This document shows, in pieces, positions 14,964-21,704 of a DNA stretch of 64,000 nt. The notes under the pieces were generated by a model, which made no database searches, had not been told where the DNA came from, and was given only the letters and a program-made list of their open reading frames with translations. Within the stretch, counting starts at the first letter, position 1. Each line of letters begins with the position of its first letter. Source of the DNA: Streptomyces sp. NBC_01754 (lineage in GTDB: Bacteria > Actinomycetota > Actinomycetes > Streptomycetales > Streptomycetaceae). The DNA is taken from contig NZ_CP109132.1 of the NCBI RefSeq assembly GCF_035918015.1, positions 1,860,001 to 1,924,000 on the forward strand. Reading direction: 5' to 3'. The translations under genes and the position numbers were made by a program.

Positions 14964-15875
14964 ATGGCTCCGGAGCTGCGTCATCTGCGCTATCTGCTGG
15001 CAGTCGCCGAACACGGCAGTTTCACCCGCGCCGCCGAAGAGCTGCGCATCTCCCAGCCGACGCTGTCCCAGCAGGTCAGACAGCTGGAGCGGGCCGTGGG
15101 CGCACAGCTGCTCGACCGCACCGGGCGCGGGGTGCGGCTGACCGACGCCGGAGAGACGTACGCACACCACGCCCGCCGGGCGCTGCGGGACCTGGCGGCG
15201 GGCGCGCGTGCCGTCCAGGACGTCCAGGACCTCTCACGCGGCCATCTGCGCCTGGCCGTGACACCGACCTTCAACGCCTACCTGGTGGGCCCCCTGGTCG
15301 CCGGGCTGCACGACCGGCATCCCGGCATCACCCTGGACGTCAGGGAGATGACGCAGGACCGTGTCGAGTCGGCGCTGGTCGCCGACGACCTCGACCTCGG
15401 CATCGCCTTCGCCGGGTCCCATCTGCCGGGCATCACGGCCACGACCCTGTTCACCGAGACCCTGAGCCTCGTCACCGCCACCCGCGGCCCTGTCCGCACT
15501 CCGCCTCGGCCGCTCCCCGTCCGCGAACTGCCCAGGTATCAACTGGGCCTCATCAGCAGCGACTTCGCCACCCGGGGACACATCGATGCGCACGTCGCGG
15601 CCCACGGGGTACGTCCGCATGTGACGGTGGAGTCCAACTCCGTCCAGGCCCTGGTCGAGATCGTGCGCCGTACGAGCATCGCCACCGTGCTGCCCGACGC
15701 CGTGACCGATGACCACCCCCACCTCACCCCTGTCCCCCTCGATCCCCCTCTGCCGGCGCGGACCGTCGCCCTGTTGCGGCGAGAGAGCGGTTACAAGAGT
15801 GCCGCCTCCCGTGCCTTCACCCGGCTCGTCCGAGACGTCGTCAGGTCCCGTGGCTACGCGGAGGCGGCTTCCTGA
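14964..15875 (+). CDS. cynR: LysR-type regulator of the cyanate operon (CynR-like)
   Basis: A 303-residue LysR regulator with the N-terminal winged helix (MAPELRHLRYLLAVAEHGSFTRAAEELRISQPTLSQQVRQLE) and a C-terminal substrate-binding domain. The divergent position next to the cynT remnant and cynS is that of CynR, which activates cynTS in response to cyanate in enterobacteria. The 140-bp intergenic region includes a CTATAG-containing stretch near 14908. The start at 14964 fits the family N-terminus, although its GGGAG is only about one base from the ATG. A start at 14931 is possible but lacks a ribosome binding site. Confidence 0.85.
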   Translation: MAPELRHLRYLLAVAEHGSFTRAAEELRISQPTLSQQVRQLERAVGAQLLDRTGRGVRLTDAGETYAHHARRALRDLAAGARAVQDVQDLSRGHLRLAVTPTFNAYLVGPLVAGLHDRHPGITLDVREMTQDRVESALVADDLDLGIAFAGSHLPGITATTLFTETLSLVTATRGPVRTPPRPLPVRELPRYQLGLISSDFATRGHIDAHVAAHGVRPHVTVESNSVQALVEIVRRTSIATVLPDAVTDDHPHLTPVPLDPPLPARTVALLRRESGYKSAASRAFTRLVRDVVRSRGYAEAAS

Positions 15876-16028
15876 ACCACCACGCCGCGGGTCGGGACCA
15901 CAGCCGGGACCGCCACGGCCGCCGGTCCGCGCGGCCGTGGCGCCGAGCCCCCACCGGCATCCCGCGTCGGCGGCACCCCATCACCCTTTCCATGGCCCGC
16001 CCTGAGGTGCGCACTACACTCACCGCTC

Positions 16029-16961
16029 ATGTGGCCAGGACAACAGTCGGCTTCCGGACAGCCCAACCCGCAGGAACAGCCTTGGGGTTCACCTCGTACG
16101 CAACCCGGCGGGCCGGGCCCCGAGTGGCACGCCGCACCCACGGTCGGCACGGGTGCGCCCGAACCGCCCCGCCGCTCCTGGAACCGGACCACGGTCGCCG
16201 TCGTGGCCGCTGCCGCCGTGGTCGTCGTGGCGTGCGGGGTCACCGGCTTCCTGGTGCTCCGCGACGACGGGGACGGCACCCCGGACACGAAGCCGACGGC
16301 GGCGGACGCGTCGAGCACCGACACCACGGACCGCACGGCGGCCAAGGGCGGCTCGGGCCCACTCGTCCCCGGCTGGAACACGGTGGTCAACCCCAAGCGG
16401 GGTATCACCTTCGACGCGCCGGACTCCTGGGCGCGGCGGTCCACGGACTGGGTCAGCTATGTCGCGGAGAAGGACGATCCCGAGGAGAAGCCGCTGGTCG
16501 CGATGATGGCCCCTGCGGTCCTCAAGGAGAAGTGGTGCACGTCCGACGACGACAAGAACGGCACCCAGGAGGACACCCCGCTCGCCTCGGTGGGCACCAC
16601 CGGGGAGAAGGGCGCGAAGAGCACCGCCGACGCCGCCGAGGACACCGCGAAGACGTGGCTCTACGGCGCCTACACCCAGCCCGACCGCACCCGTCTGACG
16701 ATCGGTGAGCCGGAGACCTACCGGACGAAGTCGGGCATCGAGGGCAGCCTTGTGACGGTCACCTCGTCCGGTACGCCGAAGAACGGCACGTGCGACAGCG
16801 ACGGCAAGGCGGTGACCTTCGCCTTCAAGAACGCGGAGGGCGCCTACGTGTCCTGGACCTACGTCGGGGCACACGGGGTGCCCGACGAGGTGCCCGACGC
16901 CACGATCCGCGAAATCCTCAGCACGGTACGGCTCTACGAGGAGGGCGACGGGGAGGACTGA
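16029..16961 (+). CDS. Single-pass membrane protein with extracellular domain, DUF8017-like
   Basis: A 310-residue protein. A proline/glutamine-rich cytoplasmic segment (1-48) leads to one transmembrane helix (about 54-77, VAVVAAAAVVVVACGVTGFLVL). A Thr/Asp-rich spacer and an extracellular domain of about 190 residues follow (GWNTVVNPKRGITFDAPDSW to the end). This layout and the C-terminal domain are common in Streptomyces proteins of unknown function. Two cysteines in the outer domain (WCTSDD and GTCDSD) could form a disulfide. There are no linked genes to suggest a role. Confidence 0.75.
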   Translation: MWPGQQSASGQPNPQEQPWGSPRTQPGGPGPEWHAAPTVGTGAPEPPRRSWNRTTVAVVAAAAVVVVACGVTGFLVLRDDGDGTPDTKPTAADASSTDTTDRTAAKGGSGPLVPGWNTVVNPKRGITFDAPDSWARRSTDWVSYVAEKDDPEEKPLVAMMAPAVLKEKWCTSDDDKNGTQEDTPLASVGTTGEKGAKSTADAAEDTAKTWLYGAYTQPDRTRLTIGEPETYRTKSGIEGSLVTVTSSGTPKNGTCDSDGKAVTFAFKNAEGAYVSWTYVGAHGVPDEVPDATIREILSTVRLYEEGDGED

Positions 16962-17063
16962 GGGCGAGCGCCGGTCCGGCGGCGCCCTCGTCTCCGCGAT
17001 CGATGCGCCGAGGGCGTCGACGCCACCGACCTGGCGACGGCCACGCCCTGCCGTCTCCCGTCG

Positions 17064-17360
17064 CTACCGGGACGGCGCGGGTCCCCGATCCGTGGGCTCC
17101 TCACCGAAGACCTCTGCGGCGGTGCCGGCGACGACCGCACGGCCCAGCCAGTGACGCAGAAGCTCCATATCACCGCAAGTGGCGACCCGCCGCCTCATCT
17201 CGTCGGTGACGTCGATCCCCCGTACGTCGAAGGCGCGTAGAATGCCCTCGACCCAGGCTTGGACGCGGCCCTCCTCGTGGGCCTCGGCACGGCCTTGGAC
17301 GCGGCCCTCCTCGCGGATCTCTTCAGACAGCGGTGAGATGTAGAAGGAGAGATCAGGCAC
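17064..17360 (-). CDS. Stand-alone paralog of the C-terminal module of the neighbouring nuclease-like protein
   Basis: A 98-residue protein that repeats the C-terminal third of the gene immediately upstream. It shares DLSFYxSPLSEEIRxEGR, the shorter GR-repeat stretch and the ending RRGIxVTD, LxRWLGRA and TAAEVFGE. Translation probably begins at the GTG at 17360, with GGAGG six bases before it. The matching place in the long gene has the same RBS and spacing. The frame is also open to a GTG at 17462 that overlaps the long gene's stop as GTGA. It lacks the nuclease-like core, so a regulatory, antitoxin-like role is possible. It may instead be the residue of a tandem duplication. Confidence 0.55.
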   Translation of the reverse strand: MPDLSFYISPLSEEIREEGRVQGRAEAHEEGRVQAWVEGILRAFDVRGIDVTDEMRRRVATCGDMELLRHWLGRAVVAGTAAEVFGEEPTDRGPAPSR

Positions 17361-17458
17361 CGGGGACCTCCGCCGCTGTGCGCCCGGGCCGATGCCGGTG
17401 CGCCGTACAGGACGAGCGGGATCGGAACGCCGCGCCACCGCTCCAATCGGCGGAAACG

Positions 17459-18424
17459 TCACTCACCGAAGATCTCTTCGGCAGTCGTGGCGAAAAGTGC
17501 GCGACCCAGCCACCGCTGGAGGAGCTCCGGATCAGTACAGACGGTGATCTTCTCGCGGATGGTGTCGGTGACGCCGATACCCCGCCTGTCGAGGACGAAG
17601 AGAACAGCCTTGGCTTGGCCCTCGACACAGCCCTCGACACGGCCTTGGGCACGGCCTTGGGCACGGCCCTCGACACGGCCTTGGGCACGGCCTTGGGCAC
17701 GGCCTTGGGCACGGCCCTCGGCACGGCCTTCGTCGCGGATCTCTTCGGAGAGCGGCGAGGTGTAGAAGGAAAGGTCCACGGCCACCAGGTTCCTCCACTG
17801 TTGTGCGGCGGGGCGGTTGCCCAAGCCTTGTGCGATGAGTTCGACGAGGGGTTCTGCGATCGATTCCGGTGTGTCGCGCAGGGCGACGGACATCGTCTTC
17901 AGTATGGCATCGACGTCCGGATTGTCGGCGTGTGTGATGGCCGAGAGCGTGGCGAGAGCGAGGTCCTTGCGGGCCTCGGCCACATCGGTGATCACGGGCA
18001 TGTTGTGGGGCCCCGCGACGAGTGGGCGGGTCGTGACGGTCGGCCACTGGGGCAGGCCGATGGTGAGGGGGCGCGCGGCCCAGGTCGCGGTGGCGTGGTC
18101 CTGGCAGATGACGAGCAGCAGGACCGGGAGCCGGTACTTGTTGTTGAGGTAGGTGACGTAATACGGCCAGCTGGCCGTCTTGCCGGGGTCCTTCTTGCCC
18201 TGGGCTTCGACGACAAGGAGGAACGGGCCGTCGCCCTGTGTCTCGATGCGCAGCAGGGTGTCGACGCGTCGTTCGAGAGGTTCGTTCTCGGTGAGGTCGA
18301 CGGTCAGGGGCTCGGACGACGCCACGGGCGGGAGTTGGAGCCCGAGGACGTCGGAGAGCCGTGTGAAGAGGCCCGGGTATTCCTGGAAGATGCGGTGCAT
18401 CGCTTCGTGAGGTGCACTGACCAT
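17459..18424 (-). CDS. PD-(D/E)XK/Rpn-like protein with repetitive C-terminus
   Basis: A 321-residue protein of a family frequent in Streptomyces and usually left hypothetical. The N-terminal domain (1-210) has ERRVDTLLRIE and then FLLVVEAQGKKDP, a D-x(n)-ExQ arrangement like PD-(D/E)XK nucleases of the Rpn/YhgA transposase-nuclease group. Next come DLSFYTSPLSEEIRDEGR, about nine tetrapeptide repeats GR(A/V)(Q/E) and a conserved C-terminal helical module (VLDRRGIGVTD to IFGE). The ATG at 18424 fits the family start MVSAPHEAMHRIFQ. An internal RBS and GTG lie before the C-terminal part. Nuclease function is inferred from motif layout only. Confidence 0.65.
   Translation of the reverse strand: MVSAPHEAMHRIFQEYPGLFTRLSDVLGLQLPPVASSEPLTVDLTENEPLERRVDTLLRIETQGDGPFLLVVEAQGKKDPGKTASWPYYVTYLNNKYRLPVLLLVICQDHATATWAARPLTIGLPQWPTVTTRPLVAGPHNMPVITDVAEARKDLALATLSAITHADNPDVDAILKTMSVALRDTPESIAEPLVELIAQGLGNRPAAQQWRNLVAVDLSFYTSPLSEEIRDEGRAEGRAQGRAQGRAQGRVEGRAQGRAQGRVEGCVEGQAKAVLFVLDRRGIGVTDTIREKITVCTDPELLQRWLGRALFATTAEEIFGE
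17618..17731 (-). repeat. 12-bp coding tandem repeats (about 9.5 copies)
   Basis: In the nuclease-like gene a 12-bp unit (GGCCTTGGGCAC on the plus strand, encoding Ala-Gln-Gly-Arg) repeats almost perfectly about nine times, with variants encoding Val-Glu-Gly-Arg. Copy-number change would keep the frame and vary the length of the linker. The downstream paralog has only about four degenerate units. Confidence 0.85.
17783..17796 (-). promoter_or_regulatory. Internal ribosome binding site and GTG start inside the nuclease-like gene
   Basis: On the minus strand GGAGG (17792-17796) stands six bases before an in-frame GTG (17783-17785), at residue 214 of the long protein. A product from here would be 108 residues, essentially the C-terminal module. 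The downstream paralog has GGAGG (17367-17371), six bases and a GTG (17358-17360) at the homologous position. Conservation of this arrangement in both copies suggests it is used. Confidence 0.5.
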
Positions 18425-18678
18425 GGGTTTCCGTTCGGGAGCACGCTGCTGTCTCTGGGGGGTTCCGGTTTCCCGGTAGGCGTCCAGCAGGACACCGACA
18501 CCGGTCTTGGCTCCGGAGGGTCGAATGAATGCGCGCGGCCGGACAGATCGTGATGAAGAGGATCCGTGGCGCGCCGCATGTGACATCAGCATATGCAGCG
18601 CAACCTGGGGTCTATCCAGGCCAGTTGGCCTGTACCACCCGATTGGGTGATCAAGCAGATTTACCGACTTGGCGGCGG

Positions 18679-19116
18679 TCACCGCACCAGGTCGATTTCG
18701 GCCCAGACCGTCTTGCGTGGGACAGGTCCGACCTCGACGCCCCAACGGTCGGCGAGCGCCTCGACGATGAGCAGCCCGCGCCCCGACTCGGCGTCACCGG
18801 GCGGGGGTTTGACGGCGCCGGGCACGGAAGGCAACCGCTCACCCAGAGTGTCGGTCACCTCGATACGGAGGAGCGCGTCGCGACGGACCGCGAGCCGCAA
18901 TCGGAAGTCACGGCCCGGCACGCGCCCGTGGAAGGCGGCGTTCACGGCCAGTTCGGCCACGATCTGCGCGGCCGGCTCGGTGGGCATCCCCCAGTCGCCC
19001 AGATGCGCTGTGGCCAGCAGATGAGCGAGCCTGGCACCCCGGCAGGTGGGAGACAGCAGCACTGTGAACTGCCGGTCGAGAGCGGAATGTTCGGTTCGGG
19101 TGATTTCTTGGGTCAC
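18679..19116 (-). CDS. ATP-binding protein of the anti-sigma/SpoIIAB-like HATPase family
   Basis: A 145-residue GHKL-fold protein. The N-box helix is AAQIVAELAVNAAFHG and the G-boxes are RIEVTDTLGERLP and ESGRGLLIVEALADRWGVE. It has no kinase or receiver partner. Such small ATPases stand beside HTH-DUF5753 and DUF397 genes in the whiJ/abaA-type clusters of Streptomyces, which influence development and antibiotic production. It is divergent from the HTH gene at 19280, with 163 bp between. Confidence 0.85.
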   Translation of the reverse strand: MTQEITRTEHSALDRQFTVLLSPTCRGARLAHLLATAHLGDWGMPTEPAAQIVAELAVNAAFHGRVPGRDFRLRLAVRRDALLRIEVTDTLGERLPSVPGAVKPPPGDAESGRGLLIVEALADRWGVEVGPVPRKTVWAEIDLVR

Positions 19117-19279
19117 ATCACCCAGCGTGGCCGCGTCCGCGTACCTTGGAGAGCGACAAGGTGGTTACGTACGGTGAGTGTCCCGCTCTTGTCCAGCGTT
19201 GTCCCGGCTGTACAGGGCGACTCCTCGGGGACGACGGAGGTTGGGCGAGGACTGAAAGCGCGTCGGAAGTGGGGCACGG

Positions 19280-20053
19280 ATGAGCGTGGATGAGGTCGGT
19301 ACGGAACGCGAGGACGGCGGGGCGGACGACCATGGTTGGGACGTCGATCCCGACGACGAGTCAGGGGCCGCGATGGTCGCTGCGGTGGGCCGCCAGATCA
19401 AGGCCTGGCGCGAGGCCTCAGGCATGCGGGCCGCCGAGTTCGGGGCCGCGATCGGGTACGGGGAGGACCTGGTCTACAAAGTGGAGGGCGGGCGGCGCAT
19501 CCCCCGGCCGGAGTTCCTGGACAGGTCGGACGAGGTGACCGGGGCGGGCGGCAAACTCTCCATGCTGAAACGGGAACTGGCGGAGGTCCGGTACCCCAAG
19601 AAGATCCGCGAGCTGGCGAAGCTGGAAGCACGGGCAGTCGAGCTGGAGGCGTACCACCATCACAACATCAATGGCCTGTTGCAGACAGAGGAACATATGC
19701 GGGCTCTGTTCGCCTCATGGTTGCCGGCTTACACGCGGGACGAAGTGGATCGAGTGGTGGCTGCTCGTCCGGCCAGGCGATCCATCTTCGACCGAACACC
19801 GCTCCCGTCGCTGAGCTTTGTCCAGGAAGAGGTGACACTTCGCCGTCCCGTCGGAGGCACAATGGTGCTGCGCCGCCAACTCGAACACTTGCTGGAGGCG
19901 GCACAGCTGCCGAACGTGACAATCCAGGTGATGCCGACGTACCGGGAGGAACATCCTGGAACAGGTGGGTTGATCGAGGTGTTGAGGTTTCCTGACGGCA
20001 GCGCGATGGGGCGATCCGAGGGCGCGTTCAGCGGTCGGCCTGTCTCGGACTGA
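19280..20053 (+). CDS. WhiJ-like HTH regulator with DUF5753, truncated by a frameshift
   Basis: Helix-turn-helix of the Xre type at about residues 35-90 (VGRQIKAWREASGMRAAEFG), followed by the DUF5753 domain (NINGLLQTEEHMRALF, FVQEEVTLRRPVGG, VTIQVMPTYREEHPG, FPDGSAMGRSEGAFSG). The frame stops at 20051-20053 after PVSD. The expected last 35 residues continue in another frame from 20049 (LKQLRILGLRYGMIRA to FIEQLRGEA) to a TGA at 20155-20157, so one base appears to be missing near 20050. That second stop overlaps the start of the DUF397 gene as ATGA. The ancestral gene therefore ended at 20157. It could be a true mutation or a sequencing error. Confidence 0.8.
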   Translation: MSVDEVGTEREDGGADDHGWDVDPDDESGAAMVAAVGRQIKAWREASGMRAAEFGAAIGYGEDLVYKVEGGRRIPRPEFLDRSDEVTGAGGKLSMLKRELAEVRYPKKIRELAKLEARAVELEAYHHHNINGLLQTEEHMRALFASWLPAYTRDEVDRVVAARPARRSIFDRTPLPSLSFVQEEVTLRRPVGGTMVLRRQLEHLLEAAQLPNVTIQVMPTYREEHPGTGGLIEVLRFPDGSAMGRSEGAFSGRPVSD

Positions 20054-20153
20054 AGCAACTCAGAATCCTCGGTCTGCGCTACGGCATGATCCGGGCGCAC
20101 GCTCTTACACCGCGTGAGTCGGTGGCCTTCATTGAGCAACTGCGGGGAGAAGC

Positions 20154-20363
20154 ATGATCCACAATTCCTCTGCCGAGGAAGCCACGGGGCCACACTGGCA
20201 CAGAAGCAGCTACAGCAGCAGTGGTGACGGCAACGACTGCGTCGAGGTGGCAACCGCACCCGGCACCGTGCATGTCCGCGACTCCAAGAACCTTCCCGGG
20301 CCCCGCCTCGGGTTCGCCCCGGCCGCATGGGAAGCGTTCCTGACGCACGCCTCCAAGCACTGA
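20154..20363 (+). CDS. DUF397 protein (WhiJ-cluster partner), copy 1
   Basis: A 69-residue protein with the full DUF397 signature: HWHRSSYSSSGDGNDCVEVA, VHVRDSKN and FAPAAWEAFL. Such proteins partner the HTH-DUF5753 regulators and are thought to antagonise them. Its start overlaps the ancestral end of the regulator gene (ATGA), so it depended on translational coupling. With the regulator's new stop 100 bp upstream, coupling is lost or weakened. Confidence 0.88.
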   Translation: MIHNSSAEEATGPHWHRSSYSSSGDGNDCVEVATAPGTVHVRDSKNLPGPRLGFAPAAWEAFLTHASKH

Positions 20364-20413
20364 TCACCCATGCCGGGATCCGCCGGCACCGAGCCGGTCC
20401 TAGGAGAGACGTG

Positions 20414-20605
20414 ATGCATAAGCACGCACAACCGCACTGGCACAAGAGCAGCTACAGCAGTAACAGCAGCGAGGCCGACTGCGTCGAGGCGGCCCCCGGC
20501 CCTGGCGGCATCCACCTCCGCGACTCCAAGAATGCCTCCGGACCGCACCTGAGGTTCGCCCCCACCGCATGGAACGCCTTCGTGGCGCACACGGCCGGGC
20601 GCTGA
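20414..20605 (+). CDS. DUF397 protein, copy 2
   Basis: A 63-residue DUF397 protein (HWHKSSYSSNSSEADCVEAA, IHLRDSKNASGP, FAPTAWNAFVAH), clearly a tandem duplicate of the gene 50 bp upstream. AGGAGAG precedes the ATG at 20414. A GTG three bases earlier is an equal alternative. A strong hairpin follows directly, so this is the last gene of the cluster. Confidence 0.85.
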   Translation: MHKHAQPHWHKSSYSSNSSEADCVEAAPGPGGIHLRDSKNASGPHLRFAPTAWNAFVAHTAGR

Positions 20606-20634
20606 AAGGCCGGGCCCCTCCGGGCCCGGCCTTT
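20605..20634. terminator. Hairpin terminator between DUF397 and LacI genes
   Basis: A perfect 13-bp stem (20605-20617 with 20622-20634) with a 4-nt loop and A/T ends. It begins at the last base of the DUF397 stop codon and serves both converging units. Confidence 0.8.
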
Positions 20635-20657
20635 CCGTCCCCGCGCGGGCACACGCC

Positions 20658-21704
20658 TCAGGCGCCGCGCACCGCCGCCGTGGAGCCCCGTACCACCAGC
20701 TCCGGCTGGAACACGTACTCCGTGCGCTGTACGGGGCTTCCGCCGATCTCCTCCAGCAGGGCGCCGACCGCCGCCGAGGCCATCGCCTGGACCGGCTGGC
20801 GCACCGTGGTCAGCGGCGGGTCGGTGAACGCGATCAGCTGGGAGTCGTCGAAGCCGACCACCGACACGTCACGCGGGACGTCCAGGCTGCGGCCCCGGGC
20901 CGCCCGGACCACACCGAGCGCCATCAGGTCGCTGCCGCAGACGATGCCCGTACAGCCCGCGTCGAGCAGGGCCCCGGCCGCGACCTGGCCGCCCTCCACG
21001 CTGAACAGCGTCGAGCAGACGAGGCGTTCGGCCTCGTCCTGGTCCATACGGAGCAGCGTGACGGCCGCGTCGATGAACCCGTCGCGCTTGCGCCGGGAGG
21101 GCACATAGCGCTGCGGCCCGATCGCCAGTCCGATCCGGCGGTGGCCCAGTTCGGCGAGGTGTCCCACCGCCATCCGTACGGCGGCCGGGTCGTCCGGTGA
21201 GACGAACGGGGCGCTGATGCGCTCGTTGTAGCCGTTGATCAGGACGAACGGCACGCCGCGTTCGGTGAGCGCGGCGTATCGCGCCGGGTCCGCCGAGGTG
21301 TCCGCGTGCAGGCCCGAGAGGAAGACGATCCCGCCGACGCCGCGCTCCACGAGCTGCTCGACCAGCTCGTCCTCGGTGGCGCCGCCCGGCAGCTGGGTGC
21401 ACAGGACGGGTGTGTAGCCGTGCCCGGCGAGCACCTGTTCCACGGACTGGGCGAACGCCGGGAAGATCGGGTTGGTGAGCTCGGGCGTCACCAGCCCGAT
21501 GAGTCCGGCGCTGCGCTTGCGCAGCGGTACGGGGCGTTCGTAGCCGAGGATGTCGAGCGCCGCGAGCACCCGCTGACGCGTGGTGCCCGCGACGCCCGGC
21601 TTCCCGTTGAGGACCCGGCTGACCGTGGCCTCGCTGACCGCTGCCTGGCCTGCGATGTCGGAGAGCCGAGGGGCCGGCCCGGTCCTCGGTGCGGGGACGG
21701 TCAC
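20658..21704 (-). CDS. LacI family regulator, MalR paralog
   Basis: A 348-residue LacI-type repressor. The DNA-binding headpiece (LSDIAGQAAVSEATVSRVLNGKPGVAG) and sugar-binding domain are very close to MalR at 27073. They share the recognition helix SEATVSRVLNGKPGVA and long stretches such as GLHADTSAD and IAFTDPPLTTVRQPV. The start is a GTG at 21704 that overlaps the alpha-glucosidase stop (GTGA), so it is translationally coupled to aglA. A maltodextrin-responsive role is likely, perhaps controlling aglA itself. Which operators it binds, given near-identical recognition helices, is open. Confidence 0.88.
   Translation of the reverse strand: MTVPAPRTGPAPRLSDIAGQAAVSEATVSRVLNGKPGVAGTTRQRVLAALDILGYERPVPLRKRSAGLIGLVTPELTNPIFPAFAQSVEQVLAGHGYTPVLCTQLPGGATEDELVEQLVERGVGGIVFLSGLHADTSADPARYAALTERGVPFVLINGYNERISAPFVSPDDPAAVRMAVGHLAELGHRRIGLAIGPQRYVPSRRKRDGFIDAAVTLLRMDQDEAERLVCSTLFSVEGGQVAAGALLDAGCTGIVCGSDLMALGVVRAARGRSLDVPRDVSVVGFDDSQLIAFTDPPLTTVRQPVQAMASAAVGALLEEIGGSPVQRTEYVFQPELVVRGSTAAVRGA

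Noticed and set aside
17618..17731. CRISPR-like repeat array
   Set aside because: The units are 12 bp with no spacers and lie in frame inside a protein-coding gene.
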